In this document: piece by piece, positions 53,630 through 62,656 of the stretch | Numbering within the stretch: the first letter of the stretch is position 1 | Layout: each line of letters starts with the position of its first letter | From: Pseudomonas oryzihabitans | GTDB taxonomy: Bacteria; Pseudomonadota; Gammaproteobacteria; Pseudomonadales; Pseudomonadaceae | Assembly: GCF_001518815.1 (NCBI RefSeq) | Contig: NZ_CP013987.1 | Coordinates: forward strand, 62,001 to 126,000 | Length of the DNA: 64,000 nucleotides | Reading direction: 5' to 3' | Translations under genes and position numbers: made by a program | Notes under the pieces: generated by a model | Seen by the model: only the letters and a program-made list of their open reading frames with translations | What the model was told of the DNA's origin: nothing | Database searches by the model: none

Positions 53630-54583
53630 ATGGACACCCTGCACAACATGCGCGTTTTCGTCGCCGTGGTGGAAAGCGGCAGCTTCACCGGTGCGGCCCA
53701 GACGTTGCAGACCACCACCGCCCATGTCTCCCGGGCGGTGGCCCATCTCGAAACCCATCTGCGCACCCGGCTGCTGCACCGCACCACCCGGCGCATCGCC
53801 CTGACCGAGGCCGGTCAGCGCTACCTGGCGCGCTGTGAGCAGATCCTCGCCTATGTCGAGGAAGCCGAAGCCGAGGCCGGGCATGCCCAGGCACGCCCGG
53901 AAGGGCGGTTGCGGGTGCACAGCATGACCGGCATCGGTCAGCACTACGTGATCCGCGCCATCGCCGGCTATCGCGCCCTGCACCCCGAGGTACGCTTCGA
54001 CCTGACCATGGCCAACCGTATCCCCGATCTGCTGGAGGAGGGCTTCGACCTGGCCATCGTGGTAGCCGTGGAGCTGCCCGACTCCGGTTTCGTCTCCCAG
54101 CAGATCGGCCAGACCTACAGCATCCTCTGCGCCTCGCCTGCCTATCTGCAGGAGCACGGCCAGCCGCAGACCCCGGCGGAGCTGGCCGATCACGCCTGCC
54201 TGAGATTCATCAGTCCCGTGGTCTCCTTCGACCGCTGGCACTTCGAGGGTCCCAACGGTCCGGAAACCTTTCGCATCGGCGAGACGCCCTTCCAGGTCAA
54301 TGTCGGCGACGCCATGACCGAGGCTCTGCGCCAGGGCCTGGGCATCGGCGTGCTGCCGCTCTACTCGGCGGTGGACGGCCTGCGCGACGGCAGCCTGGTA
54401 CGGGTGCTGCCGGCCTATCGCCTGCAGCGGCTCAACGCCTATGCCCTCTATGCTTCGCGGCAGTACCTGGACGCCAAGATCAGAACCTGGGTCGCCTATC
54501 TGCGCGAGGAGATCCCCGGGGCGCTGGAAGCGGACGAAGCCTTCGTACGCGCCGCCAGTAAAGTCGTCGGCCCAGCGCATTGA
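53630..54583 (+). CDS. LysR-family regulator of the efflux operon (AaeR-like)
   Basis: A 317-residue LysR protein. The HTH is MRVFVAVVESGSFTGAAQTLQTTTAHVSRAVAHLETHL, followed by RTRLLHRTTRRIALTEAGQRYL and an effector domain. It is divergent from the efflux operon across 231 bases, the classic set-up for a regulator that senses the pump's substrate. The ATG at 53630 has a GAGG six bases upstream; a longer frame from 53594 is not needed. A hairpin at 54616 ends the transcript. Confidence 0.9.
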   Translation: MDTLHNMRVFVAVVESGSFTGAAQTLQTTTAHVSRAVAHLETHLRTRLLHRTTRRIALTEAGQRYLARCEQILAYVEEAEAEAGHAQARPEGRLRVHSMTGIGQHYVIRAIAGYRALHPEVRFDLTMANRIPDLLEEGFDLAIVVAVELPDSGFVSQQIGQTYSILCASPAYLQEHGQPQTPAELADHACLRFISPVVSFDRWHFEGPNGPETFRIGETPFQVNVGDAMTEALRQGLGIGVLPLYSAVDGLRDGSLVRVLPAYRLQRLNAYALYASRQYLDAKIRTWVAYLREEIPGALEADEAFVRAASKVVGPAH

Positions 54584-54615
54584 GATCGGCAGGGTGCTTG
54601 GACTAAGCTCGGGAA

Positions 54616-54636
54616 GACCGCGCCCCATGCGCGGTC
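54616..54636. terminator. Hairpin terminator after the LysR gene
   Basis: GACCGCG and CGCGGTC pair across a seven-base loop, 33 bases past the stop codon; a short T-containing stretch (ATAGTTAGTAG) follows. Confidence 0.65.
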
Positions 54637-54825
54637 ATAGTTAGTAGGCTATTGAAATATCGCCCGGTATCGCGGTCCTGAGGGCGACAGGACGGCTTCC
54701 TCCCGGCACGCTTGCGTGTCGCCGAGGTCCATGTCCCGAGTCGGTGGCGACGCCGACGGACCGCCGTGCAGGACGGCCGGATCATGCAGGCGGTCAGGGA
54801 CCGCCGTCAGCGCCACGGGAGTCCA

Positions 54826-55815
54826 ATGAGCGCCACAGCAGGACCCACTTTGAGATTCGCCGACCAGCCGCTCAAGGGCATCGCCCTGATCTGCCTTGCC
54901 GTCTGGCTGTTCGCCTCCCACGACGCCCTCTCCAAATACCTCTCCGGCTTCTATCCGGTGGTCATGGTGGTCTGGGCCCGCTATCTGTCCCACACCCTGC
55001 TGATGATGGGGATCTTCATCCCGCGCTCGGGCCTGGCGGTGATTCGCACCAAACGCCCGGGATTGCAGGTGCTCAGAGCCCTGTGCCTGATCGGCTGCAG
55101 CCTGTTCTTCACCACCGGGCTGCGCTACCTGCCGATGGCCGAAGCCACGGCGGTCAACTTTCTCGCCCCGCTGATGGTGACGGCGCTGTCGGTACCGCTG
55201 CTCAAGGAGAGTGTCACCCGCAGCCAGTGGGCGGCGGTGCTGGCGGGCTTCGTCGGGGTGCTGATCATCGTGCGGCCGGGCGGCCAGCTGTTCACCCCGG
55301 CGGTGCTGCTGCCGGTCTGCTCGGCGGTGTGCTTCGGCCTCTACCAGCTGCTGACGCGGCTGCTCAGCGGCATCGACAGCCCCACCACCAGCAACTTCCT
55401 CACCGGCATCATCAACACTCTGGTGCTGAGCAGCGTGGTGCCCTTCTTCTGGGAGATCCCCACCCTGACCCACGGCTTCATGCTGGCCTTGCTCGGCCTC
55501 TTCGGCATGTCGGGCCATCTGCTGCTGACCCAGGCCTTCCGCTATGCGCCGCCAGCGCTGCTGGCACCCTTCAGCTATGGCCAGATCGTCACCGCCGGCA
55601 TTATCGGCTACCTCGTCTTCGGCCATGTGCCGGACAGCGGCGCGCTGATCGGCATCCTGATCATCTGCGCCAGCGGCCTGGCGGTGGCCTGGCAGCAGAG
55701 CCGCAAGGCGTCCAAAGCCAAGAAGGCTCGGGCGGTGCCGGCAGCGCAACCCGAGGCGCTGCCAGAGGTGGTGGCCGATGCCGCCGCGGGCACCCCGGCT
55801 CAGCGCAGCCCGTAG
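54826..55815 (+). CDS. EamA/DMT-family transporter
   Basis: A 329-residue protein with ten membrane helices and two EamA halves. Typical text: [48 protein letters not shown] and [31 protein letters not shown] proteins export amino acids, nucleotides or other metabolites; the cargo is unknown. The ATG at 54826 has GGGAG five bases upstream; a frame to 54712 is open but implausibly Arg-rich. Its last 16 bases overlap the ubiA 3' end on the other strand. Confidence 0.9.
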   Translation: MSATAGPTLRFADQPLKGIALICLAVWLFASHDALSKYLSGFYPVVMVVWARYLSHTLLMMGIFIPRSGLAVIRTKRPGLQVLRALCLIGCSLFFTTGLRYLPMAEATAVNFLAPLMVTALSVPLLKESVTRSQWAAVLAGFVGVLIIVRPGGQLFTPAVLLPVCSAVCFGLYQLLTRLLSGIDSPTTSNFLTGIINTLVLSSVVPFFWEIPTLTHGFMLALLGLFGMSGHLLLTQAFRYAPPALLAPFSYGQIVTAGIIGYLVFGHVPDSGALIGILIICASGLAVAWQQSRKASKAKKARAVPAAQPEALPEVVADAAAGTPAQRSP

Positions 55816-56747
55816 TCGGCGATGATCCCGACGAGGATCGCCAGCCCGGCCCAGTGGTTGTGCAGGAAGGCCTTGAAGCACACCAGGGGGTCGCGGTCGC
55901 GGGTGACGTGGAATTCCCAGGCGAAGCAGCCGGCCGCCACCACCAGGCCCAGGTAGAAGGGCAGGCCCAGGCCGAAGCGGCCACCGGCCAACGCCAGGCA
56001 GAGCAGGGTCAGGCCCTGCAGGGTGGCGATGATCACCCGGTCGGCGTCGCCGAACAGGATGGCGGTGGACTTCACCCCGATCTTGAGATCGTCCTCGCGG
56101 TCGGCCATGGCGTAGTAGGTGTCGTAGCCCACCGTCCAGATCACGTTGGCGACGAACAGCAGCCAGGCCGCGGCCGGCAGCTCGCCGGTCTCGGCGGTGA
56201 AGGCCATGAGCATGCCCCAGGAAAAGGCCGCACCCAGCACCGCCTGCGGGTAGTAGGTGTATCTCTTCATGAAGGGATAGAGCGCGGCCACGCCGAGGGC
56301 GCCGAAAGATAGCCAGACGGTGGTGGCGTTGGTGCAGAGCACCAGGCCGAAGCTGATCAGCACCAGCACGGCAAAGAACAGCAGGGCCTCCTTGGGCGAG
56401 ATGCGTCCGGTGGCCAGGGGGCGATTCTTGGTGCGGGCGACGTGGCCGTCGAAGTTGCGGTCGGCGAAGTCGTTGATCACGCAGCCGGCCGATCTCATCA
56501 GCACCACGCCGAGCACGAAGATCACCAGGTTCTTCAGGCTCGGCACGCCCTCGGCGGCGATCCACAGCGCCCAGAGGGTGGGCCAGAGCAACAGATAGAT
56601 GCCGATGGGTCGGTCCAGCCGGGTGAGCTGGACGAAGTCGCGGATGCGCTCGCTACGAGGGCGCGTGGCGATGACCCGGGCACTGGGCTCGGGGCCGCGG
56701 GGCGCGGCAGGACGGCGATCGAGGGGGCGGGAAGCGTTCTTTTTCAT
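55800..56747 (-). CDS. ubiA: 4-Hydroxybenzoate octaprenyltransferase
   Basis: A 315-residue membrane prenyltransferase of ubiquinone synthesis. The two Asp-rich metal motifs are [19 protein letters not shown] and [28 protein letters not shown] is the conserved entry helix. It joins the polyprenyl tail to 4-hydroxybenzoate made by UbiC, the adjacent upstream gene. The N-terminus (about 40 residues, Arg/Pro-rich) is longer than usual. ATG at 56747 chosen over a TTG six codons upstream; the ribosome site is weak for either. Confidence 0.95.
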   Translation of the reverse strand: MKKNASRPLDRRPAAPRGPEPSARVIATRPRSERIRDFVQLTRLDRPIGIYLLLWPTLWALWIAAEGVPSLKNLVIFVLGVVLMRSAGCVINDFADRNFDGHVARTKNRPLATGRISPKEALLFFAVLVLISFGLVLCTNATTVWLSFGALGVAALYPFMKRYTYYPQAVLGAAFSWGMLMAFTAETGELPAAAWLLFVANVIWTVGYDTYYAMADREDDLKIGVKSTAILFGDADRVIIATLQGLTLLCLALAGGRFGLGLPFYLGLVVAAGCFAWEFHVTRDRDPLVCFKAFLHNHWAGLAILVGIIADYGLR

Positions 56748-56777
56748 CGGGCGGCTGCTTGGCAAAGGGCCCGGCGA

Positions 56778-57380
56778 TTATAAGGGCCCTGTCGTGTCGC
56801 CGCTGCCGTCCTGACGGATCAGCGCCTGTTCGTGTTCGGCATGGGGCCAGAAGGCCGGCAGGAAGACTTCGCCCACCAGGATGGCCAGCAACCCGCGGCT
56901 GAACACCGAACGACGCGCCCAGCAGGCCGTGGACGCCGCGCCGTCGGGCAGCCAGGCCAGCGGATAACGGCAGGCTTCCAGGGGGCCGCGGACAAAGGCC
57001 GGTGCCTGGAACAGCCAGTGGCCGAGCGGTCGATCACCGAGCGCCGCCAGGTCGAAATCGGCGGCTTCCAGGGCCTTGCGCGCCGCCACGCTGCGGGCAA
57101 AGACCCAGGCTTCGCCATCGCCGCGCAGCCAGACCTCACGCACCCAGCCAGGGCTGCTGGGCGGGACGTCCAGCGCCTGGCACTCGTCCGGACGCAATGG
57201 TTGCCAGCCCTGGGTGATCACCTCGACGGCGAAGCGTCCGCCCGCGAGGGCGGTGAGTCGCTCGGTGAGGGAGCCGCGGTCGGCGTAAAGCCAGCCGAGA
57301 GGCGCCTCCCGGTAATCCGGCGCCTGGCTGGCCGCCGTCTGGGTCAGCCAGCGCGGTGAGCCGTCACAGTCCCCAGACAT
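56778..57380 (-). CDS. ubiC: Chorismate pyruvate-lyase
   Basis: A 200-residue protein that makes 4-hydroxybenzoate and pyruvate from chorismate. Family text: PRWL near the start, DRGSLTERL, VREVWLRGDGEAWVFARSV (Arg and Gly of the active site), RPLGHWLF and GEVFLPAFW (C-terminal Glu). It overlaps the DUF2780 gene upstream by 17 bases, and ubiA follows in the same direction, so an operon DUF2780-ubiC-ubiA is likely. The first residues (MSGDCDGS) may be an over-extension. Confidence 0.93.
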   Translation of the reverse strand: MSGDCDGSPRWLTQTAASQAPDYREAPLGWLYADRGSLTERLTALAGGRFAVEVITQGWQPLRPDECQALDVPPSSPGWVREVWLRGDGEAWVFARSVAARKALEAADFDLAALGDRPLGHWLFQAPAFVRGPLEACRYPLAWLPDGAASTACWARRSVFSRGLLAILVGEVFLPAFWPHAEHEQALIRQDGSGDTTGPL

Positions 57381-57933
57381 TGCCCAGGGTGCTCAGCAGG
57401 GAGGGCTGGGTGCCTTGCTTGCCGAGATAACCCAGGATCACCTGGGCGAACTGGCTGGTCATGCCGCTGTTCATGCCCAGGGCATTGAAGGTCTTGTCGA
57501 CGTCCTGGCGGCTGTCGACATTGCCCAGCAGGCTGCCCAGCGGACTCTCCTTGGCATCCTTTCCACCACCGCCGAGCAGACTGCCCAGGCCACCGAGTTG
57601 CGCCAGGCCACCGGTGGCATTGGCGCCGGCCAGCTGGTCCAGCCCTGGCACGGCCTTGGCCAACTGGCGGTAGTCGGTGCCGACCAGCTGGTTCTTGGCC
57701 AGGCCCAGCAGGGCACCGGTGCCGCCCACCGCCTGTTGCGGGGTGACGTTGAGCTGGCTGGTCAGCGCCTGCAGCAGGCCCTGCGCCTGGGGCGTGGCGG
57801 CCGCCGCGGCGGTGGCCTTGGCGTTGCTGTTGCCGTTGGCGCCGTTGTAGGCGTTGACGGCGTCGTTGAGGTTGAAGGCGAACACCGGGCTGGCGGCGAG
57901 CACCAGCGGCAGGGCGAGAACGGACAGACGCAT
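57364..57933 (-). CDS. DUF2780 secreted protein
   Basis: A 189-residue protein with a signal peptide (LSVLALPLVLAASPVFA, cleavage near residue 20), then a low-complexity Asn/Ala/Gly stretch and a body with LLQALTSQLNVTPQQAVGGTGALLGLAKNQL and a C-terminal FAQVILGYLGKQG. This is the DUF2780 (VcgC/VcgE) family of unknown role. Overlap with ubiC links their translation. Confidence 0.85.
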   Translation of the reverse strand: MRLSVLALPLVLAASPVFAFNLNDAVNAYNGANGNSNAKATAAAAATPQAQGLLQALTSQLNVTPQQAVGGTGALLGLAKNQLVGTDYRQLAKAVPGLDQLAGANATGGLAQLGGLGSLLGGGGKDAKESPLGSLLGNVDSRQDVDKTFNALGMNSGMTSQFAQVILGYLGKQGTQPSLLSTLGNVWGL

Positions 57934-58060
57934 GGGCAGACTCCAGCGATTTGCGTGAAAGGTCAGAGGATAACCCGCTGGCGATGACCACAGACTGAAC
58001 GGCGTCCCTGCGCGGACCCGACGCTGCGGTTATCATCGCCGTTTTGCCGGGAGAACACCG

Positions 58061-59290
58061 ATGCTCAACGGGTTGTGGCTGGGCTTCTTCATCGTCGCCG
58101 GGATCAGTGCCTTCGGCCAGTGGCTGGTGGCCGGCAACGCCGGGGTCTTCGCCGCCATGGTGGAGAGCCTGTTCGCCATGGCCAAGCTGTCGGTGGAGGT
58201 CATGGTGCTGCTGTTCGGCACCCTGACCCTCTGGCTCGGCATTCTGCGCATCGCCGAAAAGGCCGGGCTGGTGGATGCCCTGTCACGGCTGCTCGGTCCG
58301 CTGTTCGCCCGGCTGATGCCCGAGGTGCCGCGCGGCCATCCGGCACTGGGACTGATCACCCTCAACTTCGCCGCCAACGGCCTGGGCCTGGACAACGCCG
58401 CCACCCCCATCGGCCTCAAGGCCATGCGGGCCCTGCAGGAGCTCAACCCCAGCAGCACCACGGCGAGCAATGCACAGATCCTCTTCCTGGTACTCAACGC
58501 CTCTTCGCTGACGTTGTTGCCGGTAACGGTGTTCATGTACCGCGCCCAGCAGGGCGCCACCGATCCGACCCTGGTGTTCCTGCCGATCCTGCTGGCCCAC
58601 ACCTGCGCCAATCTGGTCGGGCTGTTCTCGGTGGCCTTCATGCAGCGGCTGAAACTCTGGGACCCGGTGGTGCTGGCCTGGATCGGCGGGGGCGCCCTGG
58701 CCTTTGGGGCCTTCGTCGCCTTTCTCTTCACCCTGACCGCCACGGCGCTGTCCGGGCTGTCGTCGCTGCTCGGCAACCTGACCCTGTTCGGCATCATCCT
58801 GGCATTCATGATCCTTGGCGCCCTGCGCAAGGTGCCGGTCTACGAAGCCTTCGTCGAAGGTGCCAAGGAGGGTTTCGACGTCGCCAAGTCGCTGTTGCCC
58901 TACCTGGTGGCCATGCTCTGCGCGGTGGGCGTGCTGCGTGCCTCCGGCGCCCTGGAATTCATCCTCGAAGGCGTTCGCCATGCGGTGACCTTCTTTGGCT
59001 GGGATACCCGATTCGTCGAGGCCCTGCCCACCGCCCTGGTCAAGCCCTTCTCCGGCAGCGCCGCCCGCGCCCTGCTGATCGAGACCATGCAGACCCACGG
59101 TGTGGACAGCTTTCCGGCCCTGGTGGCGGCCACCATCCAGGGCAGTACCGAGACCACCTTCTATGTGCTGGCGGTGTACTTTGGCGCGGTGGGCATCCAG
59201 CGCGCGCGCCATGCGGTGGGCTGCGCCTTGCTGGCGGAATTCACCGGGGTCACGGCGTCGATCCTGATCTGCTACTGGTTCTTCGGCTGA
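58061..59290 (+). CDS. Nucleoside-recognition-domain membrane protein (SpmA-SpmB-like fusion)
   Basis: A 409-residue inner-membrane protein with about ten helices and two Gate (nucleoside recognition) repeats. NFAANGLGLDNAATPIGLKAMRAL is in the SpmA-like half and KPFSGSAARALLIETMQTHG with ATIQGSTETTFYVLAVYFGAVG in the SpmB-like half. Proteins of this type occur in many proteobacteria with no set function. GGGAG precedes the ATG. Its last 19 bases overlap the convergent gene. Confidence 0.88.
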   Translation: MLNGLWLGFFIVAGISAFGQWLVAGNAGVFAAMVESLFAMAKLSVEVMVLLFGTLTLWLGILRIAEKAGLVDALSRLLGPLFARLMPEVPRGHPALGLITLNFAANGLGLDNAATPIGLKAMRALQELNPSSTTASNAQILFLVLNASSLTLLPVTVFMYRAQQGATDPTLVFLPILLAHTCANLVGLFSVAFMQRLKLWDPVVLAWIGGGALAFGAFVAFLFTLTATALSGLSSLLGNLTLFGIILAFMILGALRKVPVYEAFVEGAKEGFDVAKSLLPYLVAMLCAVGVLRASGALEFILEGVRHAVTFFGWDTRFVEALPTALVKPFSGSAARALLIETMQTHGVDSFPALVAATIQGSTETTFYVLAVYFGAVGIQRARHAVGCALLAEFTGVTASILICYWFFG

Positions 59291-59940
59291 ACCTTGGGTT
59301 CCAGGTCGAGCATCCAGTCGTTCTGCACCATGCGTCTTTGACGACGGGAGGTGAGCTGCTGGGTCTGCCAGTCCTCGGCGATCAGGGCGCAGTAGTTGCC
59401 GTCGTGCTGCCCGAGGCGAAAGCGCCGGCGCACCCCGATCGGATCGTGATCCGAGCCATAGAAGGCCACCGCACGAATCTCCAGGCCCTCGAACACCCAG
59501 CCCTCGGGTGGTCGGTGGCTGTCCATGGTCAGGCCGTTGTGCTCGGCGGCGCGGCGGATCAGGCCCTGGAAGGTGCCGATGTGGGTAAAGTCACCGGTAT
59601 TGAGCGGCCCCTGGTGGGTCGCCTCGCCCAGCACCAGTTCGGGATCGAAGTCATCCTGACCACTCTCGCGGATGTCGGTGACATCGGTGTAGAGCGTCTC
59701 GCGATTGGTCTTGAGGATCACCGTGAGCTGGTTGATGAACACCGGCTCGGCGCTCATGTTCGACAGCAGGCACAGGGCGCCCACGCCCTTGCCGGCGCCC
59801 CGGTTGATGATCAGCCGCGGCTGGCGCTGGCGCTTGTAGTTGTTGAGCAGCAATTGGGCATAGAGCACCCAGACGCCCAGGGTGCAGCACTGGGCGAAGA
59901 GCGTGAGGACTTGGGAGTTGTCTTTCAACCACTGGAACAT
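59272..59940 (-). CDS. Uncharacterised protein with one N-terminal membrane helix
   Basis: A 222-residue protein: a membrane helix near residues 9-31 (LTLFAQCCTLGVWVLYAQLLL), then a soluble domain with PRLIINRGAGKGVGALCLLSNMSAEPVFINQLTVIL. I do not recognise the family; it resembles proteobacterial proteins annotated only as hypothetical. The ATG at 59940 (MFQWLKDN) is chosen as the most natural start; the frame reaching 60054 has no better site. Convergent overlap with the SpmAB-like gene. Confidence 0.75.
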   Translation of the reverse strand: MFQWLKDNSQVLTLFAQCCTLGVWVLYAQLLLNNYKRQRQPRLIINRGAGKGVGALCLLSNMSAEPVFINQLTVILKTNRETLYTDVTDIRESGQDDFDPELVLGEATHQGPLNTGDFTHIGTFQGLIRRAAEHNGLTMDSHRPPEGWVFEGLEIRAVAFYGSDHDPIGVRRRFRLGQHDGNYCALIAEDWQTQQLTSRRQRRMVQNDWMLDLEPKVQPKNQ

Positions 59941-60069
59941 AGGGGCACTTCGCTGGAAAGAATGACTATCGGAAAGACCGTTCGGGTTCCAGGTTCCACC
60001 GCTTCGCTGACCAATGGGTCGCGCTGAGAACATCGCCACAGCTCGGGCGTCCAAGCCTGAGAGGTCATC

Positions 60070-60318
60070 ATGCCAAGGAAAATCGCCATGCTGCGTCTAT
60101 CGCTACTCTGCTGTACCGCCCTGTTGAGCACGGCTGCGCTGGCCGAACCCCTCTCCTGCGACCAGCTCAAGGCCGAGATCGAGGTCAAGATCCAGTCCGC
60201 CGGGGTGACCGCCTATACCCTCGAAGCGGTACCCAATGCCGAGGTGACCGATCCCAATATGGTGGTGGGCAGCTGCGCCAACGGCACCCACAAGATCCTC
60301 TACCAGCGCAACGACTGA
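60070..60318 (+). CDS. DUF1161 periplasmic protein (second copy)
   Basis: An 82-residue secreted protein: signal peptide (LRLSLLCCTALLSTAALA) and a mature part with SCDQLKAEIEVKIQSAGVTAYTLEAV and VVGSCANGTHKILYQRND. The two mature Cys and the KILYQR ending match the first copy at 3770-3997. GAGAGG lies six bases before the ATG. Function unknown. Confidence 0.82.
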   Translation: MPRKIAMLRLSLLCCTALLSTAALAEPLSCDQLKAEIEVKIQSAGVTAYTLEAVPNAEVTDPNMVVGSCANGTHKILYQRND

Positions 60319-60382
60319 ACCTCGGGCAGGGCGACAGACCGTTCATCCGCTGGATGCTTGTACAGTTCTCTCTGGCTTAGTA

Positions 60383-60398
60383 CTGTTTGCGCATACAG
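60383..60398. promoter_or_regulatory. LexA (SOS) box
   Basis: CTGTTTGCGCATACAG fits CTG-N10-CAG, with the dyad extending outward to TACTGT...ACAGTA over 20 bases. It overlaps a likely promoter (TTGTAC at 60358 as -35). It lies 23 bases upstream of a small gene start. Confidence 0.7.
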
Positions 60399-60421
60399 TA
60401 TTTAGCCAAGAGGGTAATGCC

Positions 60422-60598
60422 ATGTCGCCGTTCGCTCGGATTCGCCAAGCTCTATCCCTTGTCCAGCCTGCACCGCGCTGGATGGAACGCGAGGATTTCC
60501 TGCGCCTGAGTCGCCAGCTGCGCGAGCAGAAAGGGCGCCCTGCACCGGTCCGTGCCCCGAGCCGGGATCAGGACGACTGGCTCAGCGTGCCTGCCTAG
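60422..60598 (+). CDS. Small basic protein likely under LexA control
   Basis: A 58-residue protein, MSPFARIRQALSLVQPAPRW at its start, then charged residues (MEREDFLRLSRQLREQKGRP) and a tail RDQDDWLSVPA. Arg-rich with no signal or membrane helix, so probably cytoplasmic. AGAGGG lies seven bases upstream of the ATG and a LexA box covers the promoter. SOS-induced small proteins often block division or modulate repair; no family is recognised here, so the function is open. Confidence 0.7.
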   Translation: MSPFARIRQALSLVQPAPRWMEREDFLRLSRQLREQKGRPAPVRAPSRDQDDWLSVPA

Positions 60599-60644
60599 GG
60601 ACTTGCAGCCTGGTCGAGCACGCGTCTTTGCTGGTAGCGGTCGG

Positions 60645-61076
60645 TTAGAAGGGCGAGCAGATGCCTCGCTCCGAGGTCACCAGCTCACGCTGAGCTTCGT
60701 AGAGCGTGATCTCGCCCCGGCCGAAGGTGTGCTCGGCCTCCAGTCGATAGCGCCGGCCAGCCTGGAAGTCGCCGTAGTCCAGTTCCAGATAGCACTGGAT
60801 CTGCAAGGGCTCGTTCCAGCCAAAGCGCGGACCGAAGCCGCCCCCGCCATAGAGTTCGTAGCGATAGCTCACCTTGAGGCTGTGGCTGCCGGGGGTGAGC
60901 TGGAAGTAGCGGCCGTCGTCGAGACGTCGACCGTCCTGGGATTCGGCCAGCAGCGAGGCGCCTACCGCGGGTTCGCGCAGCACCAGATCGACCCACGCCT
61001 GGTTGGGGTCGACGGGAGGCAGCGGTGTGGTGCAGCCACCGAGCAGCAGCAGAAGAGCCAGCAGGCGCAGACGCAT
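60645..61076 (-). CDS. Small lipoprotein (paralogue 1)
   Basis: A 143-residue protein with lipobox LLLGGC (lipid-anchored Cys near residue 15). The body has NQAWVDLVLRE, DDGRYFQLTPGSHSLKVSYRYELYGG and FQAGRRYRLEAEHTFGRG. It shares its layout with the lipoprotein 34 bases upstream: Asp-Gln-Ala-Trp after the lipobox, PGSH, and Y-RLEA. Role unknown; likely an envelope protein. Confidence 0.82.
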   Translation of the reverse strand: MRLRLLALLLLLGGCTTPLPPVDPNQAWVDLVLREPAVGASLLAESQDGRRLDDGRYFQLTPGSHSLKVSYRYELYGGGGFGPRFGWNEPLQIQCYLELDYGDFQAGRRYRLEAEHTFGRGEITLYEAQRELVTSERGICSPF

Positions 61077-61110
61077 GGACGGCGACTCGCGACAGGGAGA
61101 TCAGCCGAGT

Positions 61111-61533
61111 CTACACGTCGCCGCAACGACTGGCATTGCTGCGCGCCACTTCCTGGTTGCGCTCGTCATAGAGGCGCGCCCAGGGCCGCCAGCCGGTCTG
61201 GCCGGCCTCCAGGCGATAGCGCTCGCCCGCGCTGAAGGCCTTGTAGTTGAGGGTCACCAGGCAGGTGCGTGCCAGCGGATCGGCCACCTGCGCGCCGATG
61301 TTGGTGGGCTGCACCTCGAACTGGTAGCGTACCTGCAGATCGTGGCTCCCTGGCCAGACCTGGAAGTAGCGTTTGTCTTCGAGTTCCTTGCGGTCGGCAC
61401 GCAGGGCTTCCAGCTTGGCCTTGCCGTCGCTGTCCAGATCGATCCAGGCCTGTGCCGGATCCGGTTTGGGCAGCGGCCATAGGGAACAGCCACTCAGGAA
61501 CAGCACAGGCAACAGCAGGCACAGTCTACGCAT
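61111..61533 (-). CDS. Small lipoprotein (paralogue 2)
   Basis: A 140-residue lipoprotein, lipobox LFLSGC (Cys near 16). The body has PAQAWIDLDSDGKAKLEA, DKRYFQVWPGSHDLQVRYQFEV and SAGERYRLEAGQTGWRPWARLYDE. It is a clear paralogue of the gene just downstream, from a tandem duplication. The ATG at 61533 shares its CAT/ATG bases with the divergent metallopeptidase start (61532), so the two genes abut completely. Confidence 0.82.
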   Translation of the reverse strand: MRRLCLLLPVLFLSGCSLWPLPKPDPAQAWIDLDSDGKAKLEALRADRKELEDKRYFQVWPGSHDLQVRYQFEVQPTNIGAQVADPLARTCLVTLNYKAFSAGERYRLEAGQTGWRPWARLYDERNQEVARSNASRCGDV

Positions 61534-62656
61534 GACGGCTACAACTCCGGGCAGGGAAGGGCGCGCCACCCAGTCAGGCACCCTGCCTGCGCAACGCGCG
61601 GGCCGCTGGCTGGCGCTGCTGTCCCTGGCGATCGGACTGGGCGGTTGTACCTCGGTCGGGTACTACGGTCAGATGGTACAGGGCCAGTGGGTGCTGATCC
61701 GTGATCGCGAGCCCATTGCGACGGTCGTCGTCGATCCCGCGCGCCCCGCCGCCCTGCGCGAACGCCTTGCCGCTGCCGCGGCCGCGCGGCGCTTCGCCAG
61801 TGCCGAACTGGCCTTGCCGGACAACGCCAGCTATCGCAGTTTCGTCGAACTCAAGCGCCCCTTCGTGCTGTGGAACGTCTTCGCCACCGCCGAGTTTTCC
61901 ACCCGGCCCACCACCCACTGCTTTCCCATCGCCGGTTGCGTGGCCTATCGCGGCTACTACCAGGAGGCCGCAGCCCGGGCAGCGGCGCAGGCGTTGCAAC
62001 GGCAGGGCCAGGACACCTACGTCGGCGGCGTACCGGCCTATTCGACGCTGGGCTGGTTCAGTGATCCGCTGCTGAGCAGCATGCTGCGCTGGGACGATGA
62101 CCAGGTGGCCGCGACCATCTTCCACGAGCTGGCCCACCAGCGCTTTTACCTGCCGGGCGATACTGCCTTCAATGAATCCTACGCCACCTTCGTCGAAGGG
62201 GAAGGGCTGCGGCAATGGCGCGCCAGTCGTGGCCTGCCGCCGCCGGACGCTGGGCGCGAGGCCCGCTACCAGCAATTTCGCGCCCTGCTGCTGACCACCC
62301 GCGAAGACCTGGCGCGGCTCTATACCCAGCCGCTGACGCCCACGGCCAAGCGCACCGCCAAGGCCCGGCGTTTCGCCCAGTTGCGCGCTGACTATCAGCG
62401 CCTGCGCGCCACCCCGGCCTGGCGTGACGAGCGTCGCTTCGATGGCTGGATGAGCCAGCCGCTCAACAATGCGCGGCTGGTGCCCTATGGGCTGTACGAA
62501 CAATGGGTGCCGGCCTTCGCGGCGCTCTATGCACAGCACCCGGGCAATTGGCCGGCCTTCTTCCACCGGGTACGGCTATTGGGCGAGCGCCCGGCGGCCG
62601 AACGCGAGCAGGCGCTCAAGGCGCTGCTCGGCCAGGCGGCAACACCGCAGCCCTAG
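61532..62656 (+). CDS. Lipoprotein zinc metallopeptidase (aminopeptidase-like)
   Basis: A 374-residue protein with a lipobox (LGLGGC) and a zinc-binding HEXXH-type motif in TIFHELAHQRFY near residues 200-210; a downstream Glu in NESYATFVEGEG is the likely third ligand. The family is annotated as putative aminopeptidase in proteobacteria. The start chosen is the ATG giving MTATTPGREG, directly back-to-back with the lipoprotein gene; the open frame continues upstream without support. The ribosome site is poor. Confidence 0.85.
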   Translation: MTATTPGREGRATQSGTLPAQRAGRWLALLSLAIGLGGCTSVGYYGQMVQGQWVLIRDREPIATVVVDPARPAALRERLAAAAAARRFASAELALPDNASYRSFVELKRPFVLWNVFATAEFSTRPTTHCFPIAGCVAYRGYYQEAAARAAAQALQRQGQDTYVGGVPAYSTLGWFSDPLLSSMLRWDDDQVAATIFHELAHQRFYLPGDTAFNESYATFVEGEGLRQWRASRGLPPPDAGREARYQQFRALLLTTREDLARLYTQPLTPTAKRTAKARRFAQLRADYQRLRATPAWRDERRFDGWMSQPLNNARLVPYGLYEQWVPAFAALYAQHPGNWPAFFHRVRLLGERPAAEREQALKALLGQAATPQP

